Under the pieces are notes generated by a model. That model had not been told where the DNA came from and did not search any database. It saw only the letters and a program-made list of their open reading frames with translations. The translations under genes and the position numbers were made by a program. Positions 1 to 9,055 of a DNA stretch of 64,000 nucleotides are shown in pieces (within the stretch, counting starts at the first letter, position 1; every line of letters begins with the position of its first letter). Location: positions 558,001 through 622,000 of the forward strand of contig NZ_JALPVJ010000004.1 of NCBI RefSeq assembly GCF_023544445.1. The letters run 5' to 3'. The stretch comes from Actinoplanes sp. M2I2 (GTDB lineage: Bacteria > Actinomycetota > Actinomycetes > Mycobacteriales > Micromonosporaceae).

Positions 1-959
1 AGCCCAGCCGGCCCACCCGGCCGGTCCGGCCGGTCCGGCCGGCAAACCCGGTCAAGCCTGGCGTGCCGAGTCTGCCGGCGGTGCCGGGTGACTCCGCCGA
101 CGATGATCCGCCCCCGCCGTCGCAGTGGCAGCGCCGAGCTCGTCCGGCGGCGCCCGACGAGCCGGGCCACGGCGACTCCGATCACGGCGACTCCGACCAT
201 GGCGACTCCGATCACGGCGACTCGGGCGAAAGTGATTCGGGCGAAAGTGATTCGGGTGACGGCGACTCGGGCGATGGCGACTCCGGCCACGGTGACTCGG
301 GCAGGAGTGATTCGGGTGACGGCGACTCGAGCCACGGCCACCCGGGTGGAAGTGATTCGGGAGACGGCGATTCGGGTCACGGCGACTCGGACCGCGGTGA
401 CTCCGGCCACGGCGACTCGGGCCGCGGTGACTCGGGCCGTGGTGACTCGGGCCGTGGTGACTCGGGCCGTGGTGACTCGGGCCGTGGTGACTCGGGCCGT
501 GGCGGCTCGGGCCGTGGCGGCTCGGGTGACGGGTCTTCCGACGACTCCGGGCGCGCGCCCGCGTGGGCCGATCGGCCGGCCTGCCACGAGCGGCGCCGAT
601 GCGGCGACCAGCAGGCACAGCACCGTCCCGACCGGCGCGAGCGCCGGTGCGAGGGAAGCAAGCACGGCGACAAGAAGCACCGTTCCGTAACCCGTCACCG
701 GTCGCGTGACCGGTCCGAACACAGCCGGAGGTCAGCTGTGGCCGAACGTCCGCACAACATCCGACCGACCGCCATCCTCGAGCGCAGTTACGCCAACGGC
801 GGCAACCACGGCAACCGGGCGACTCCCGAGACGCGCTCGGAGGAGAACCAGAACCGCTCCTACCGGGGCAATCACCGGGCGGGCAGCCAGCACCACGCCG
901 ACGAGCAGACGGCGGAGGAGCAGCGCAACTCCCGGGTGGGCCGGCACCACGCCGACCAC
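1..959 (-). pseudogene. Interrupted hydrophobic membrane-protein frame running off the left edge
   Basis: On the minus strand one frame is open from about 1020 down to base 1 except for a single TGA at 732-734. Upstream of the stop it reads as hydrophobic segments (about residues 1-60 from a GTG at 959 that has GAGG upstream). Downstream of the stop, from a GTG at 722, it reads another long Val/Ala/Leu segment before entering the 15-bp repeat tract. It could be a membrane protein gene with a nonsense mutation, two short genes, or a gene that shifts into the frame reading Pro-Arg-Pro-Glu-Ser, which ends at 377. I do not recognise a family. The plus-strand frame 63-986 is also open, but its C-terminal half looks like antisense of the hydrophobic frame. 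Low certainty on coding status. Confidence 0.3.
174..530. repeat. 15-bp tandem repeat tract
   Basis: About 23 units of a 15-bp repeat, with consensus near gactcgggccgtggt; the units from about 430 to 500 are nearly identical and those to the left are diverged. Differences between units fall mostly at one position in three (gac/gat, tcc/tcg, ggc/ggt, cgc/cgt). That pattern is synonymous in the plus frame (Asp-Ser-Gly-X-Gly) and also in one minus frame (Pro-Arg-Pro-Glu-Ser), so the tract has probably been translated in one of these two. The tract abuts the interrupted hydrophobic frame described for 1-959. Confidence 0.85.
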
Positions 960-1008
960 AGCGAGGACCTCAGCGACCGCTGGTGAGCCGCCGGCGAGTA
1001 GCTGGTGA

Positions 1009-2220
1009 TCAGTTGCCGTCGAGCCGGTGCCGGTTGGCCTCGAGCCAGGCGTCGATGGCGTCGGTGTCGTTGGGGTCGACGCCCTCGGAGATCAGCTGGG
1101 CCACCGCCGCCGTCGCCGGGCTGCGTTTCTCGCCGGTGGCGTAGAGCCGGGCGAACTCGGGGATCATCTCCTCGACCACGAGGTCGGTCTGCTCGGCGGC
1201 CGCCTCGGGCAGGTCGCGGCGGCGCAGCGCGTAGGCCGACCAGGCCCGGGTCACCCGGGGCAGCATGGCCGCGTCGTCCATGTCGAGGACCGCGCGGCGG
1301 TGCACCCAGTCGAGCAGGAACAACCCCGCGACCGCCGGGCTCCACCGCAGCGGATCGGGGTCGGGCAGGCTCGCCGCGTGGTCGATGATCAGGCTCAGGC
1401 AGAAGTGCAGCGAGGCCAGCTCGTCGTCGGCCTGCACCCGGTCGAGGGCGAACCGGGCCGCCTCGGGCGAGGCCAGGAAGTCGCGCACCAGGTCGGTGCT
1501 GCTCACGGCGGGCGGCTCACTCAGCACCGGCGTGATCGCCGCGGGCAGCAGGGCCAGTCGCGCGCCGGCCAGCGCCCGGTCTGTGGCCAGGGAACCCTCG
1601 GACGGCAGATCGGTCAGGCTGTCGGTGATCTCGAGGTGCCGTTCGATCTCGCCCCGCAGCCGGCCCGGATCTTCCTCGCGGAACCAGGTCAGGCCGTCGG
1701 TGGCGCACATCTGGCGGACCTGCTCGAGGATCCGCTCGGCCGACGAGCCGACGAAGATGTCCTTGGCGATGCCGATGTTGTGGTCGACGAGCGCGACGAC
1801 CGCGTGCTCGGGGCCACCCTCCTCGACGTCGTCGTAGGCGTACGTGACCAGATAGGACGTCTGGTCACCGTAGACGTCCCCGTACGCGTAGCAGCCGGTC
1901 GGGCGCGCCCGGCCGAGCTGAGCTGTCCACGACGGCGCCTGCGCGCCCCGCCGCACCTGAGCGGCGCCCTCGGCGTCGGGCACGAGCGCCGCGAAGACCT
2001 CGCGGATCGTCGTCGCCGAGGCCGTGCGCCGGCGGGTGGTCGCGGCCAGGAAGTCGCCGACGAAGGCACGCACGGCGGCGGCGCGGTCGTCGTGGGCCAC
2101 GGCGTAGACGCTGCCCAGCAGAGCGGTGCCGAGCATCTCGGCGTCCAGCGCGCAGCCGAGCTTCGCCACGTCGCGGGCCGCGTGCAGGACCGCCTCGTAC
2201 GGAGTCTGGGGTGCGGGCAT
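1009..2220 (-). CDS. Conserved hypothetical protein, 403 aa
   Basis: A 403-residue soluble-looking protein from ATG 2220 to TGA 1009, with strong GC bias at third positions, no signal peptide and no membrane segment. I do not recognise a domain. The middle holds a short beta-rich stretch with a Val-Asp-His-Asn-Ile-Gly segment; the rest looks helical and acidic/Ala-rich. It lies 37 bp downstream of the dynamin-like pair on the same strand and may be read with them. Function unknown. Confidence 0.8.
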   Translation of the reverse strand: MPAPQTPYEAVLHAARDVAKLGCALDAEMLGTALLGSVYAVAHDDRAAAVRAFVGDFLAATTRRRTASATTIREVFAALVPDAEGAAQVRRGAQAPSWTAQLGRARPTGCYAYGDVYGDQTSYLVTYAYDDVEEGGPEHAVVALVDHNIGIAKDIFVGSSAERILEQVRQMCATDGLTWFREEDPGRLRGEIERHLEITDSLTDLPSEGSLATDRALAGARLALLPAAITPVLSEPPAVSSTDLVRDFLASPEAARFALDRVQADDELASLHFCLSLIIDHAASLPDPDPLRWSPAVAGLFLLDWVHRRAVLDMDDAAMLPRVTRAWSAYALRRRDLPEAAAEQTDLVVEEMIPEFARLYATGEKRSPATAAVAQLISEGVDPNDTDAIDAWLEANRHRLDGN

Positions 2221-2257
2221 GTCGCGAGCCTACCCGGCACGGTGCTCGCCGGTACTA

Positions 2258-3937
2258 CTACGAACGCACGGTGGTCAAAGCTTCACGCGCCTGTGCGTAC
2301 GCATTCAGCACTTCGCGGACCGGAGCGACCACGTATTCCCGTCCGACCTCGGTCACCGAGGCCCGCAGGCGCTGTTCGGCTCGTCGGCGGGTACGCCGGG
2401 CTCCCCACTCCACCAGGGGCCGCGTGATCAGCCACAGGACGATGCCGAGCAGCAGACCGCCCAGCAGCAGAACAGTGGGCAGCGGGACGACGCCCACCTC
2501 CGGATAGTCCAACTCGGGCAGTCCGAGCAGGCGTACGCCGTAGCCGGCGATCAGCCAGCCCAGCCCGAAGACGGCGGCGGCCAGGAAGAGCCAGTGCAGC
2601 GCGCCGACGGCCCGCCACCAGAGCGGCGCCTTGCCGACGCCGAGGTCGGTGGTGCCCACCGCGCGATCGAGCGCGTCGGGCAGATCGGCCGTCCGGGAGC
2701 GGGCGGCGTTGGCCAGCGCGGGCTTCCAGGCCTCGGGCAGCGGCGCCGCGGCTCGGCTCGAAACCGCGCGGACGGCCAGGCCCACCGCCGACTTCTGGGC
2801 CGCGTCGGCCTCGGGCAGCGAGGTGCGCGGCACGATCTCCTGGGAGACGCCGTCGGTCTCGGCCGGATTGTTGTCGAGGTGCAGGCGGCGCAGCGGGTCG
2901 GGACGCAACCGGCGCAGCCCGCGGGTCAGCGGCCACCCGGTCGCGGCCGCGGCCCGATGCCGGTAGGCCCCGGCGGTCGCGTCGGCGACCGCGCTGACCC
3001 CGGCCGACGCGGCCAGCGCGTCGGTCAGCTGACGGACGGTGGCCCGGTCGACCTCGTCCTCGGCCGCGGGCGGCCCGATCATGGTGGTGAGGGGCTCGCC
3101 GATGGCGTCGAGGTCGCCGGCGACGCGCCGCAGGGCGGCCTGCCGCTCGGCCACCGTGGTCTCGAGCGACGCCCGCAGGTCGTTGAGCATGCCGGGCTGC
3201 TTGGCCGAGGTGGCCAGCACCGGGGCCTCACCCAGTCCGTCCTCGGTGAGCAGCCGCTTCAGGTCCTCGAGCACCAGCTCGGTGTCCTGGGTGGAGAGCC
3301 GGTCGGCCTGGTTGAGCACCACGATCGTGACCGCGGCGTGCGAGCGGAACTGCGAGAGATAGGCCTGGTGCAGGATCCGGTCGCCGTACTTCTGCGGGTC
3401 GACCACCCAGACGATCAGGTCGACCAGGCCCAGCAGCCGGTCGACCTCGAGCCGGTGACCGCGCTCGACCGAGTCGAAGTCGGGCAGGTCGAGCAGCACC
3501 AGCCCGCGCAGCGAGGCCTCGTCGTCGCCGTCGAGCGCGCTCTCGCGCATGAACCGGTGCCGCGGCAGCACGCCGACCCAGTCGAGCAGCCGGTTGGCCG
3601 GCTCCAGCGGTCCCCAGACGCAGGCGTGGGCCACCCCGGTCGTCGGCCGGCGCACGCCGACCGGTGACAGCTTGAGCCGGGCCAGGGCGTTGAACAGGCT
3701 GGACTTGCCGCTGCCGGTGCTGCCGGCCAGCGCCACGACGGTGTGGTCGCGCGAGAGCGAGAGCCGGTTGCCGGCCCGCTCGACGAGCGTGTGGGCGGCC
3801 ACCAGGTCACTGTCCGGCAGGTAGGGATCGACCAGACGCAGGAACCGGCTCAGCGCCTCGAGCCGCAGCACCAGCCGCTCGGCGTCCACCCGGTCGTCAC
3901 CCGACATCGCCTCGCGCACCTTCTCGATCAGGCTCAC
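2258..3937 (-). CDS. Dynamin-like GTPase with C-terminal membrane hairpin (DynB/DynA-like)
   Basis: This 559-residue GTPase carries a P-loop AGSTGSGKSS at about residues 71-80, a switch-I Pro-Thr-Thr near 98-100, the G3 motif DLPDFDS near 150 and the G4 motif NQAD near 209. Two hydrophobic segments near residues 430-455 and 475-492 suggest a membrane hairpin. Its start overlaps the stop of the upstream GTPase gene by 4 bp, so the two are probably translated together. Paired membrane GTPases of this kind in Streptomyces (DynA/DynB) stabilise FtsZ rings during sporulation septation; that role here is inference from the tandem architecture. A general 50S-type GTPase annotation would also fit. 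Confidence 0.85.
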   Translation of the reverse strand: MSLIEKVREAMSGDDRVDAERLVLRLEALSRFLRLVDPYLPDSDLVAAHTLVERAGNRLSLSRDHTVVALAGSTGSGKSSLFNALARLKLSPVGVRRPTTGVAHACVWGPLEPANRLLDWVGVLPRHRFMRESALDGDDEASLRGLVLLDLPDFDSVERGHRLEVDRLLGLVDLIVWVVDPQKYGDRILHQAYLSQFRSHAAVTIVVLNQADRLSTQDTELVLEDLKRLLTEDGLGEAPVLATSAKQPGMLNDLRASLETTVAERQAALRRVAGDLDAIGEPLTTMIGPPAAEDEVDRATVRQLTDALAASAGVSAVADATAGAYRHRAAAATGWPLTRGLRRLRPDPLRRLHLDNNPAETDGVSQEIVPRTSLPEADAAQKSAVGLAVRAVSSRAAAPLPEAWKPALANAARSRTADLPDALDRAVGTTDLGVGKAPLWWRAVGALHWLFLAAAVFGLGWLIAGYGVRLLGLPELDYPEVGVVPLPTVLLLGGLLLGIVLWLITRPLVEWGARRTRRRAEQRLRASVTEVGREYVVAPVREVLNAYAQAREALTTVRS

Positions 3938-6171
3938 GTCGCGCTGCCCGTCAACGCGAGTTCGGTACGGGCAGTCTCCACGTCGGCGGCGGCCTGCCGC
4001 AGCCGGGCTCCCGGTTGCTCGTCGAGGCCGACGGCGGCGAGCCGGTCGGTGAACCGCGCGGCCTCCTCGTCGAGCAGCTTGCCGACGCGCAGCAGCAGGT
4101 CCTCACGGGCCTGGGTGGCCAGGGTGCGGATCGCCTGGTCGCCGAAGATTGCCTCGAGCACCTTCTGGGCGGCGACCGCGCTGCCGGCCCCGGCGGCCAC
4201 CTCGAGCCCGGTCGGGATGAACGCGGTCGACGTGAAGACGGCGATCATCACGGCCAGTCCGGCGCCGTTCACCGCGTACGCGGCCCCGCGCGCGACCACT
4301 CTCTTTCCCGCGCCCTCTTCCCGCACCAGGCCGAGCACCCACTGCTGCCAGTCGCGGACCAGGCGGTCGGCCCGCTGGGGCAGGTCGGCCGCCGGGCGCT
4401 GCAGCTCGGGCTCGAGCAGGGCGGCGCCGGCCGGGTGGGCCTGCCACCCCGCGTACGCCTGCTCGGCCGCGTCGGCGGCGATGGCGCGCAGCAGGGTGAC
4501 GAGCTGTGACTCGAGCGCCACCTGCAGATTGCGCCCCGGCATCGGGCGGCCGGTGAGCGCCGAGACGAAGCGGTCGCGCAGCTGGCCGACCTTGCTCTCG
4601 AGCGTCTTGAGGAACTCGCCGGTGCCGACGAACTCCTGCCACCGGGCCAGCACCTCGCCGCGCAGCAGACGGCCGTCGCGCAGGCCGTCGGCCATCGTCT
4701 GGCGGCCGGTGCGGTAGGCCGCGGTGACCCGGTCGCCCAGCGCTTTGGCCGCCCGGGCCTGCTCGTCGGCGGCGTCGGCCAGACCGGTGACGGCCGGGCC
4801 GAGCGAGAGGAGCGCCCCGTCGAGCGTCTGCCGCACCACCGCGGCGCGGGCGGAGCTGTCGGCCGCGAGCCGCCCGAACCAGTCGTGCAGCGGCGCGATG
4901 ACGTCCTCGCCGATCAGGCCCTGACCGTCCAGCCGGGTCTCGGGCAGGACGAAAAGCGGCGCGGCGCCCAGTTCGCGAACGTTCAGCATGTCCTGCAGGT
5001 GGGTGGCGATCTCGGCCGCGGCCTCGGCGGGCACCCGGTCGAGCACCAGCGCGATCACCGTGCCCCGCAGCCGGGCCGTGGTCAGCAGCTCCCACGGCAC
5101 CGCGTCGGCGTACCGGGCCGCGGTCGTGACGAACAGCCACAGGTCGGCCGCGGCCAGCAGTTGCGCCGCGAGCTTGCGGTTGCGGTCGACCACCGAGTCG
5201 ATGTCGGGAGCGTCGAGGAAGGCCAGGCCGGCGCCGAGCGCGGGGGCCGAGACGATCTGCAGGGCGGTGGCGTCGTTGCTGGGCTCGCGCGTACGGACCA
5301 GGCCGGGCAGCAACTGACCCTGCTGGAACCAGGGCAGATCGGCCGGGTTGCTCACCAGCACCGGTGAGCGGGTGGTCGGGCGCAGCACGCCGGCCATGCT
5401 GACGGGTGTGCGGACGAGGCTGTTGACCAGCGTGGACTTGCCCGCGCCGGTGGACCCGCCGACGACCACCAGCAGTGGGGCGTCGAGCCGGGCCAGGCGG
5501 GGCAGCAGGTAGTCGTCGAGCTGGGTGACCAGCGCCGTGCCGACCCGCTGAGCCTCCTCCGAGGACGGCATGACCAGGGGGTAGGCCGTGCTGCCGATCG
5601 TCTCGCGAAGCCGGCTGAGCGCCGCCGTCAGCCTCTCGATGCCGGACAGCGCCTCGGCCGGCGGCGTCTGCACCAGAGCGTCGGCCTCGCCGAGGTCGGC
5701 GGGACGCTTCTCCACGGCCGGTTCGGCTCCGGCGGGCTCGACGGCGGTGCTTTCGACCGCAGTCGGTTGGGCCGCAGTCGGTTGGGCTGCAGTGGTCTCG
5801 GCCACGGCGGGCTGGGCCTCGGCCACGGCGGGCTGAGCCTCGGCCACGGCGGGCTGAGCCTCGGCCACGGCGGGCTTGGCCTCGGCCACGGCGGGCTCGG
5901 GCGGGGCGGGGTCCACCGGCTCCGGGCTCGAGCCGGCCTGCTCCGGGGCGGGGCCGACCGGCTCCGCGGCCTCGGGGCCGGGTTTCGCATGTGACTGACG
6001 GGGCACGACGGATTCCGTACGATCGGAGGGGTCCGCCACGTCGGCGGTCATCGGGCTGGCCTGCTCTTCATTGCCCGTTGGACCACCTGGGGAAACCGCT
6101 GCTGGCTCTCGCGTGGCAGCGGGTACGGCGGACAGGGCCGACGGACCGACCGCGTCACCGTGCGTCGTCAC
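3934..6171 (-). CDS. Dynamin-like GTPase with Pro/Ala-rich N-terminal extension
   Basis: A 745-residue protein and the first gene of the GTPase pair. Residues 1-170 are disordered and contain about five copies of a Pro-Ala-Val-Ala-Glu-Ala-(Lys/Gln) heptad near 94-126. The GTPase domain follows: P-loop GGSTGAGKST near 238-247, switch-I Pro-Thr-Thr near 265, and DAPDIDS (G3) near 320. A hydrophobic stretch near residues 625-665 may insert in the membrane. The ATG at 6171 is the first in frame; no strong ribosome site precedes it, so part of the low-complexity head could be untranslated. The repeats are 21-bp units in DNA (about 5795-5890) and probably vary in number between strains. Confidence 0.82.
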   Translation of the reverse strand: MTTHGDAVGPSALSAVPAATREPAAVSPGGPTGNEEQASPMTADVADPSDRTESVVPRQSHAKPGPEAAEPVGPAPEQAGSSPEPVDPAPPEPAVAEAKPAVAEAQPAVAEAQPAVAEAQPAVAETTAAQPTAAQPTAVESTAVEPAGAEPAVEKRPADLGEADALVQTPPAEALSGIERLTAALSRLRETIGSTAYPLVMPSSEEAQRVGTALVTQLDDYLLPRLARLDAPLLVVVGGSTGAGKSTLVNSLVRTPVSMAGVLRPTTRSPVLVSNPADLPWFQQGQLLPGLVRTREPSNDATALQIVSAPALGAGLAFLDAPDIDSVVDRNRKLAAQLLAAADLWLFVTTAARYADAVPWELLTTARLRGTVIALVLDRVPAEAAAEIATHLQDMLNVRELGAAPLFVLPETRLDGQGLIGEDVIAPLHDWFGRLAADSSARAAVVRQTLDGALLSLGPAVTGLADAADEQARAAKALGDRVTAAYRTGRQTMADGLRDGRLLRGEVLARWQEFVGTGEFLKTLESKVGQLRDRFVSALTGRPMPGRNLQVALESQLVTLLRAIAADAAEQAYAGWQAHPAGAALLEPELQRPAADLPQRADRLVRDWQQWVLGLVREEGAGKRVVARGAAYAVNGAGLAVMIAVFTSTAFIPTGLEVAAGAGSAVAAQKVLEAIFGDQAIRTLATQAREDLLLRVGKLLDEEAARFTDRLAAVGLDEQPGARLRQAAADVETARTELALTGSAT

Positions 6172-6353
6172 GGGTAAAGAGTGCCTGATCTATGCATGCA
6201 GGACAACAGGTACCGGTATGCCGTGACCGGACAGGTATCTACCCAACTGCTGCGCCATCGGGATGCCACCGGAAAGCTGCCGGAAAGCCGCCGGAAATCT
6301 GTCCGGCCGCTGGGAGGATCCTGGCAGTTGCGCCAGGGAGACTCAACTTCGAC

Positions 6354-6410
6354 TTGACGATGTGCATGCCCGTGGCATCATTGAGTCGGTTCCACTCAAC
6401 CCTGGTTGAG
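6354..6410 (+). promoter_or_regulatory. dnaK promoter with HspR box (HAIR)
   Basis: A TTGACG (-35 like) lies at 6354-6359. Immediately downstream is TTGAGT-N7-ACTCAA at 6381-6399, matching the core of the HAIR consensus CTTGAGT-N7-ACTCAAG bound by HspR. A second inverted repeat, CTCAACC-CT-GGTTGAG (6395-6410), overlaps its right arm. The -10 would be a weak ATCATT or CATCAT at 6376-6382, overlapping the operator, as expected for repression by promoter occlusion. HspR is encoded at the end of the same operon, which gives an autoregulatory loop. Confidence 0.85.
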
Positions 6411-6460
6411 CACGAAGTGAGCACCCCGAATTCTGAGCAACCCCGAAGCGAGGAAACACC

Positions 6461-8338
6461 ATGGCACGTGCGGTCGGTATCGACCTCGGCACCACGAACT
6501 CCTGCGTCAGCGTTCTGGAAGGAGGCGAGCCCACCGTCATCGCCAACGCGGAGGGCTCACGGACGACCCCGTCGATCGTCGCCTTCGCCCGCAACGGCGA
6601 GGTGCTCGTCGGTGAGGTCGCGAAGCGTCAGGCGGTGACCAACCCCGACCGGACCATCCGCTCGGTCAAGCGCGAGGTCGGCACGAACTGGTCGATCGAC
6701 ATCGACGGCAAGAAGTACAACCCGCAGGAGATCTCGGCGCGGGTCCTGATGAAGCTGAAGCGCGACTCCGAGGCCTACCTCGGTGAGACGGTCACGGACG
6801 CGGTCATCACCGTGCCGGCCTACTTCAACGACGCTCAGCGCCAGGCCACCAAGGAGGCGGGCGAGATCGCCGGCCTCAACGTCCTGCGCATCGTCAACGA
6901 GCCCACCGCCGCCGCCCTGGCGTACGGCCTGGACAAGGGCTCCAAGGAGCAGACCGTCCTGGTCTTCGACCTCGGTGGTGGCACCTTCGACGTCTCGCTG
7001 CTCGAGCTGGGCGACGGCGTCATCGAGGTCAAGAGCACCTCGGGTGACAACCACCTCGGTGGCGACGACTGGGACCAGCGGATCATCGACCACCTGGTCA
7101 AGACGTTCCGCGGCGAGCACGGCATCGACCTGGGCTCCGACAAGATGGCTCTGCAGCGTCTGCGCGAGGCCGCCGAGAAGGCGAAGATCGAGCTGTCCGC
7201 CGCGACGACCACCAGCATCAACCTGCCCTACATCACGGCCGGCCCCGACGGCCCGCTGCACCTCGACATGTCGCTGTCGCGCGCCGAGTTCCAGCGCATG
7301 ACCCAGGACCTGCTCGACCGCTGCAAGGGCCCGTTCGAGTCCGCGATCAAGGACGCCGACGTCAAGCTGGCCGACGTCGACCACGTCATCCTCGTCGGCG
7401 GCTCGACCCGTATGCCGGCCGTGGCCGACCTGGTCAAGGGCATCACCGGCAAGGAGCCCAACAAGGGCGTCAACCCCGACGAGGTCGTCGCGGTCGGCGC
7501 CGCTCTGCAGGCCGGTGTCCTGCGGGGCGAGGTCAAGGACGTCCTGCTGCTCGATGTCACCCCGCTCTCGCTGGGTATCGAGACCAAGGGCGGCATCATG
7601 CACAAGCTGGTCGAGCGCAACACGACCATCCCGGCGCACCGCTCCGAGGTCTACACGACCGCCGAGGACAACCAGCCCTCCGTGCTGATCCAGGTCTTCC
7701 AGGGCGAGCGCGAGATGGCGGCGTACAACAAGAAGCTCGGCACCTTCGAGCTCAGCGGCATCGCCCCGGCTCCGCGCGGCGTCCCGCAGATCGAGGTCTC
7801 CTTCGACATCGACGCGAACGGCATCGTGCACGTGTCCGCCAAGGACCTGGGCACGGGCAAGGAGCAGAAGATGACGATCACCGGCGGCTCCGCGCTGCCC
7901 AAGGACGACATCGAGCGCATGATGCGCGACGCCCAGGACCACGCGGACGAGGACAAGAAGCGCCGCGACGACGCGGAGACCCGCAACCTGGCCGAGCAGC
8001 TGCAGTGGCAGACCGAGAAGTTCCTGGCCGAGAGCGGCGACAAGCTGCCCGAGGAGAGCAAGAACAACATCGGCGAGGCGCTGGGCGAGCTGCGCGGCGC
8101 GCTGGGCGGCACCGACATCGACAAGATCAAGGCTGCGCACGAGCGTCTGTCGCAGGTCTCCCAGGAGGCCGGCTCGCAGCTGTACTCGCAGGGTGACGCC
8201 GCGCAGGCGGCGGCCGGCGCCGGCCCGCAGGACGCCCCGGGCGCCCCGGGCGCGACCGGCACGCCGAACTCCGGCCCGGCCACCGGTGGCACCGACGACG
8301 TCGTCGACGCCGAGATCGTGGAGGACGACAAGAAGTGA
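6461..8338 (+). CDS. dnaK: Chaperone protein DnaK (Hsp70)
   Basis: This 625-residue ATP-dependent Hsp70 binds and refolds unfolded proteins in the cytoplasm. The nucleotide-binding domain opens with the phosphate-1 motif IDLGTTNS and carries the phosphate-2 DLGGGTFD and adenosine motif GGSTRMP. The substrate-binding domain includes the TPLSLGIE segment, and the C-terminal tail is Gly/Ala/Pro-rich and ends in an acidic VEDDKK, as in actinobacterial DnaK. ATG 6461 is preceded by an AGGAAA ribosome site. The gene is first in dnaK-grpE-dnaJ-hspR and overlaps grpE. The HAIR operator upstream implies HspR repression and heat induction. Confidence 0.99.
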   Translation: MARAVGIDLGTTNSCVSVLEGGEPTVIANAEGSRTTPSIVAFARNGEVLVGEVAKRQAVTNPDRTIRSVKREVGTNWSIDIDGKKYNPQEISARVLMKLKRDSEAYLGETVTDAVITVPAYFNDAQRQATKEAGEIAGLNVLRIVNEPTAAALAYGLDKGSKEQTVLVFDLGGGTFDVSLLELGDGVIEVKSTSGDNHLGGDDWDQRIIDHLVKTFRGEHGIDLGSDKMALQRLREAAEKAKIELSAATTTSINLPYITAGPDGPLHLDMSLSRAEFQRMTQDLLDRCKGPFESAIKDADVKLADVDHVILVGGSTRMPAVADLVKGITGKEPNKGVNPDEVVAVGAALQAGVLRGEVKDVLLLDVTPLSLGIETKGGIMHKLVERNTTIPAHRSEVYTTAEDNQPSVLIQVFQGEREMAAYNKKLGTFELSGIAPAPRGVPQIEVSFDIDANGIVHVSAKDLGTGKEQKMTITGGSALPKDDIERMMRDAQDHADEDKKRRDDAETRNLAEQLQWQTEKFLAESGDKLPEESKNNIGEALGELRGALGGTDIDKIKAAHERLSQVSQEAGSQLYSQGDAAQAAAGAGPQDAPGAPGATGTPNSGPATGGTDDVVDAEIVEDDKK

Positions 8339-8988
8339 CCGCCACGGACGACGAAAACGACGGTCAGGCGACCGAGCGGGTCGTCATCCGGGACCGCCGC
8401 AAAATTGACCAGGCCGAGCCCAAGGCCGCCACGGCCAAGGGCAAGGCATCGGTCGGCGCCCACCGGGCGACCGATCCGGAGGAGGTGGCTCCCGACGTGG
8501 AGCAGGAGCAGGAAACCGAGGAGGAGCCCACGCCCGAGGCCAAGCCGGCATTGGGCGCCGAGTTGGAGGCGCTCCGCACCGAACTCGAGGAGCGGACCCA
8601 CGATCTCCAGCGAGTGACCGCCGAGTACGCCAACTACCGCAAGCGGGTCGACCGCGACCGGGGGGCGGCGGCCGAGCAGACCACGGGCGCGGTCCTGACC
8701 GCCCTGCTGCCGGTGCTCGACGACATCGACCGGGCGCGCGAGCACGGCGACCTGGTCGGCCCGTTCGCCTCGGTGGCCGAGTCGCTCACCACGGTGACCG
8801 GCAAGCTGGGGCTGGTGGCCTTCGGCGAGAAGGGCGACCCGTTCGACCCCAACCGCCACGAGGCCGTCGCTCACCTGACGTCCGCGGACGTCACCGAGGC
8901 GACGTGCGTCGACGTCATGCGCCGCGGTTACACGCTGGGCGAGCGGCTTCTGCGACCGGCCATGGTCGCGGTCGCCGACCCGGAGTGA
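8335..8988 (+). CDS. grpE: GrpE nucleotide exchange factor
   Basis: GrpE releases ADP from DnaK. The protein is 217 residues: a charged disordered head of about 80 residues, then the long dimerisation helix ([22 protein letters not shown]) and the C-terminal beta-wing with HEAV and the [16 protein letters not shown] ending typical of the family. The GTG start at 8335 overlaps the dnaK stop (GTGA), so translation is coupled to dnaK. The head is longer than in E. coli GrpE but normal for actinobacteria. Confidence 0.97.
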   Translation: MTATDDENDGQATERVVIRDRRKIDQAEPKAATAKGKASVGAHRATDPEEVAPDVEQEQETEEEPTPEAKPALGAELEALRTELEERTHDLQRVTAEYANYRKRVDRDRGAAAEQTTGAVLTALLPVLDDIDRAREHGDLVGPFASVAESLTTVTGKLGLVAFGEKGDPFDPNRHEAVAHLTSADVTEATCVDVMRRGYTLGERLLRPAMVAVADPE

Positions 8989-9000
8989 TCTCACACGTTC

Positions 9001-9031
9001 GTCCCGCCCGCCGCGCCGCGGCGGGCGGGAC
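9001..9031 (+). promoter_or_regulatory. Perfect hairpin between grpE and dnaJ
   Basis: A 14-bp perfect GC-only stem (9001-9014 with 9018-9031) closes a 3-nt loop 12 bp after the grpE stop and ends about 25 bp before the dnaJ start. No T-run follows, so it is not a typical terminator. It may attenuate or stabilise the operon transcript, reducing DnaJ relative to DnaK. A strong ribosome site, GGAGGGGGGAGG, lies between it and dnaJ. Confidence 0.55.
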
Positions 9032-9055
9032 CAACCGCAGGAGGGGGGAGGCGCG

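Noticed and set aside
63..986. Plus-strand 307-codon frame with Gly-Asp-Ser repeats
   Set aside because: Its part after the repeats is His/Arg/Gln/Glu-rich in the way expected for the antisense of a Val/Ala/Leu frame. The repeat part alone is not enough to call a gene, though silent-site variation keeps it possible.
6557..8140. 527-codon minus-strand frame
   Set aside because: Antisense shadow of dnaK caused by GC-rich codons.
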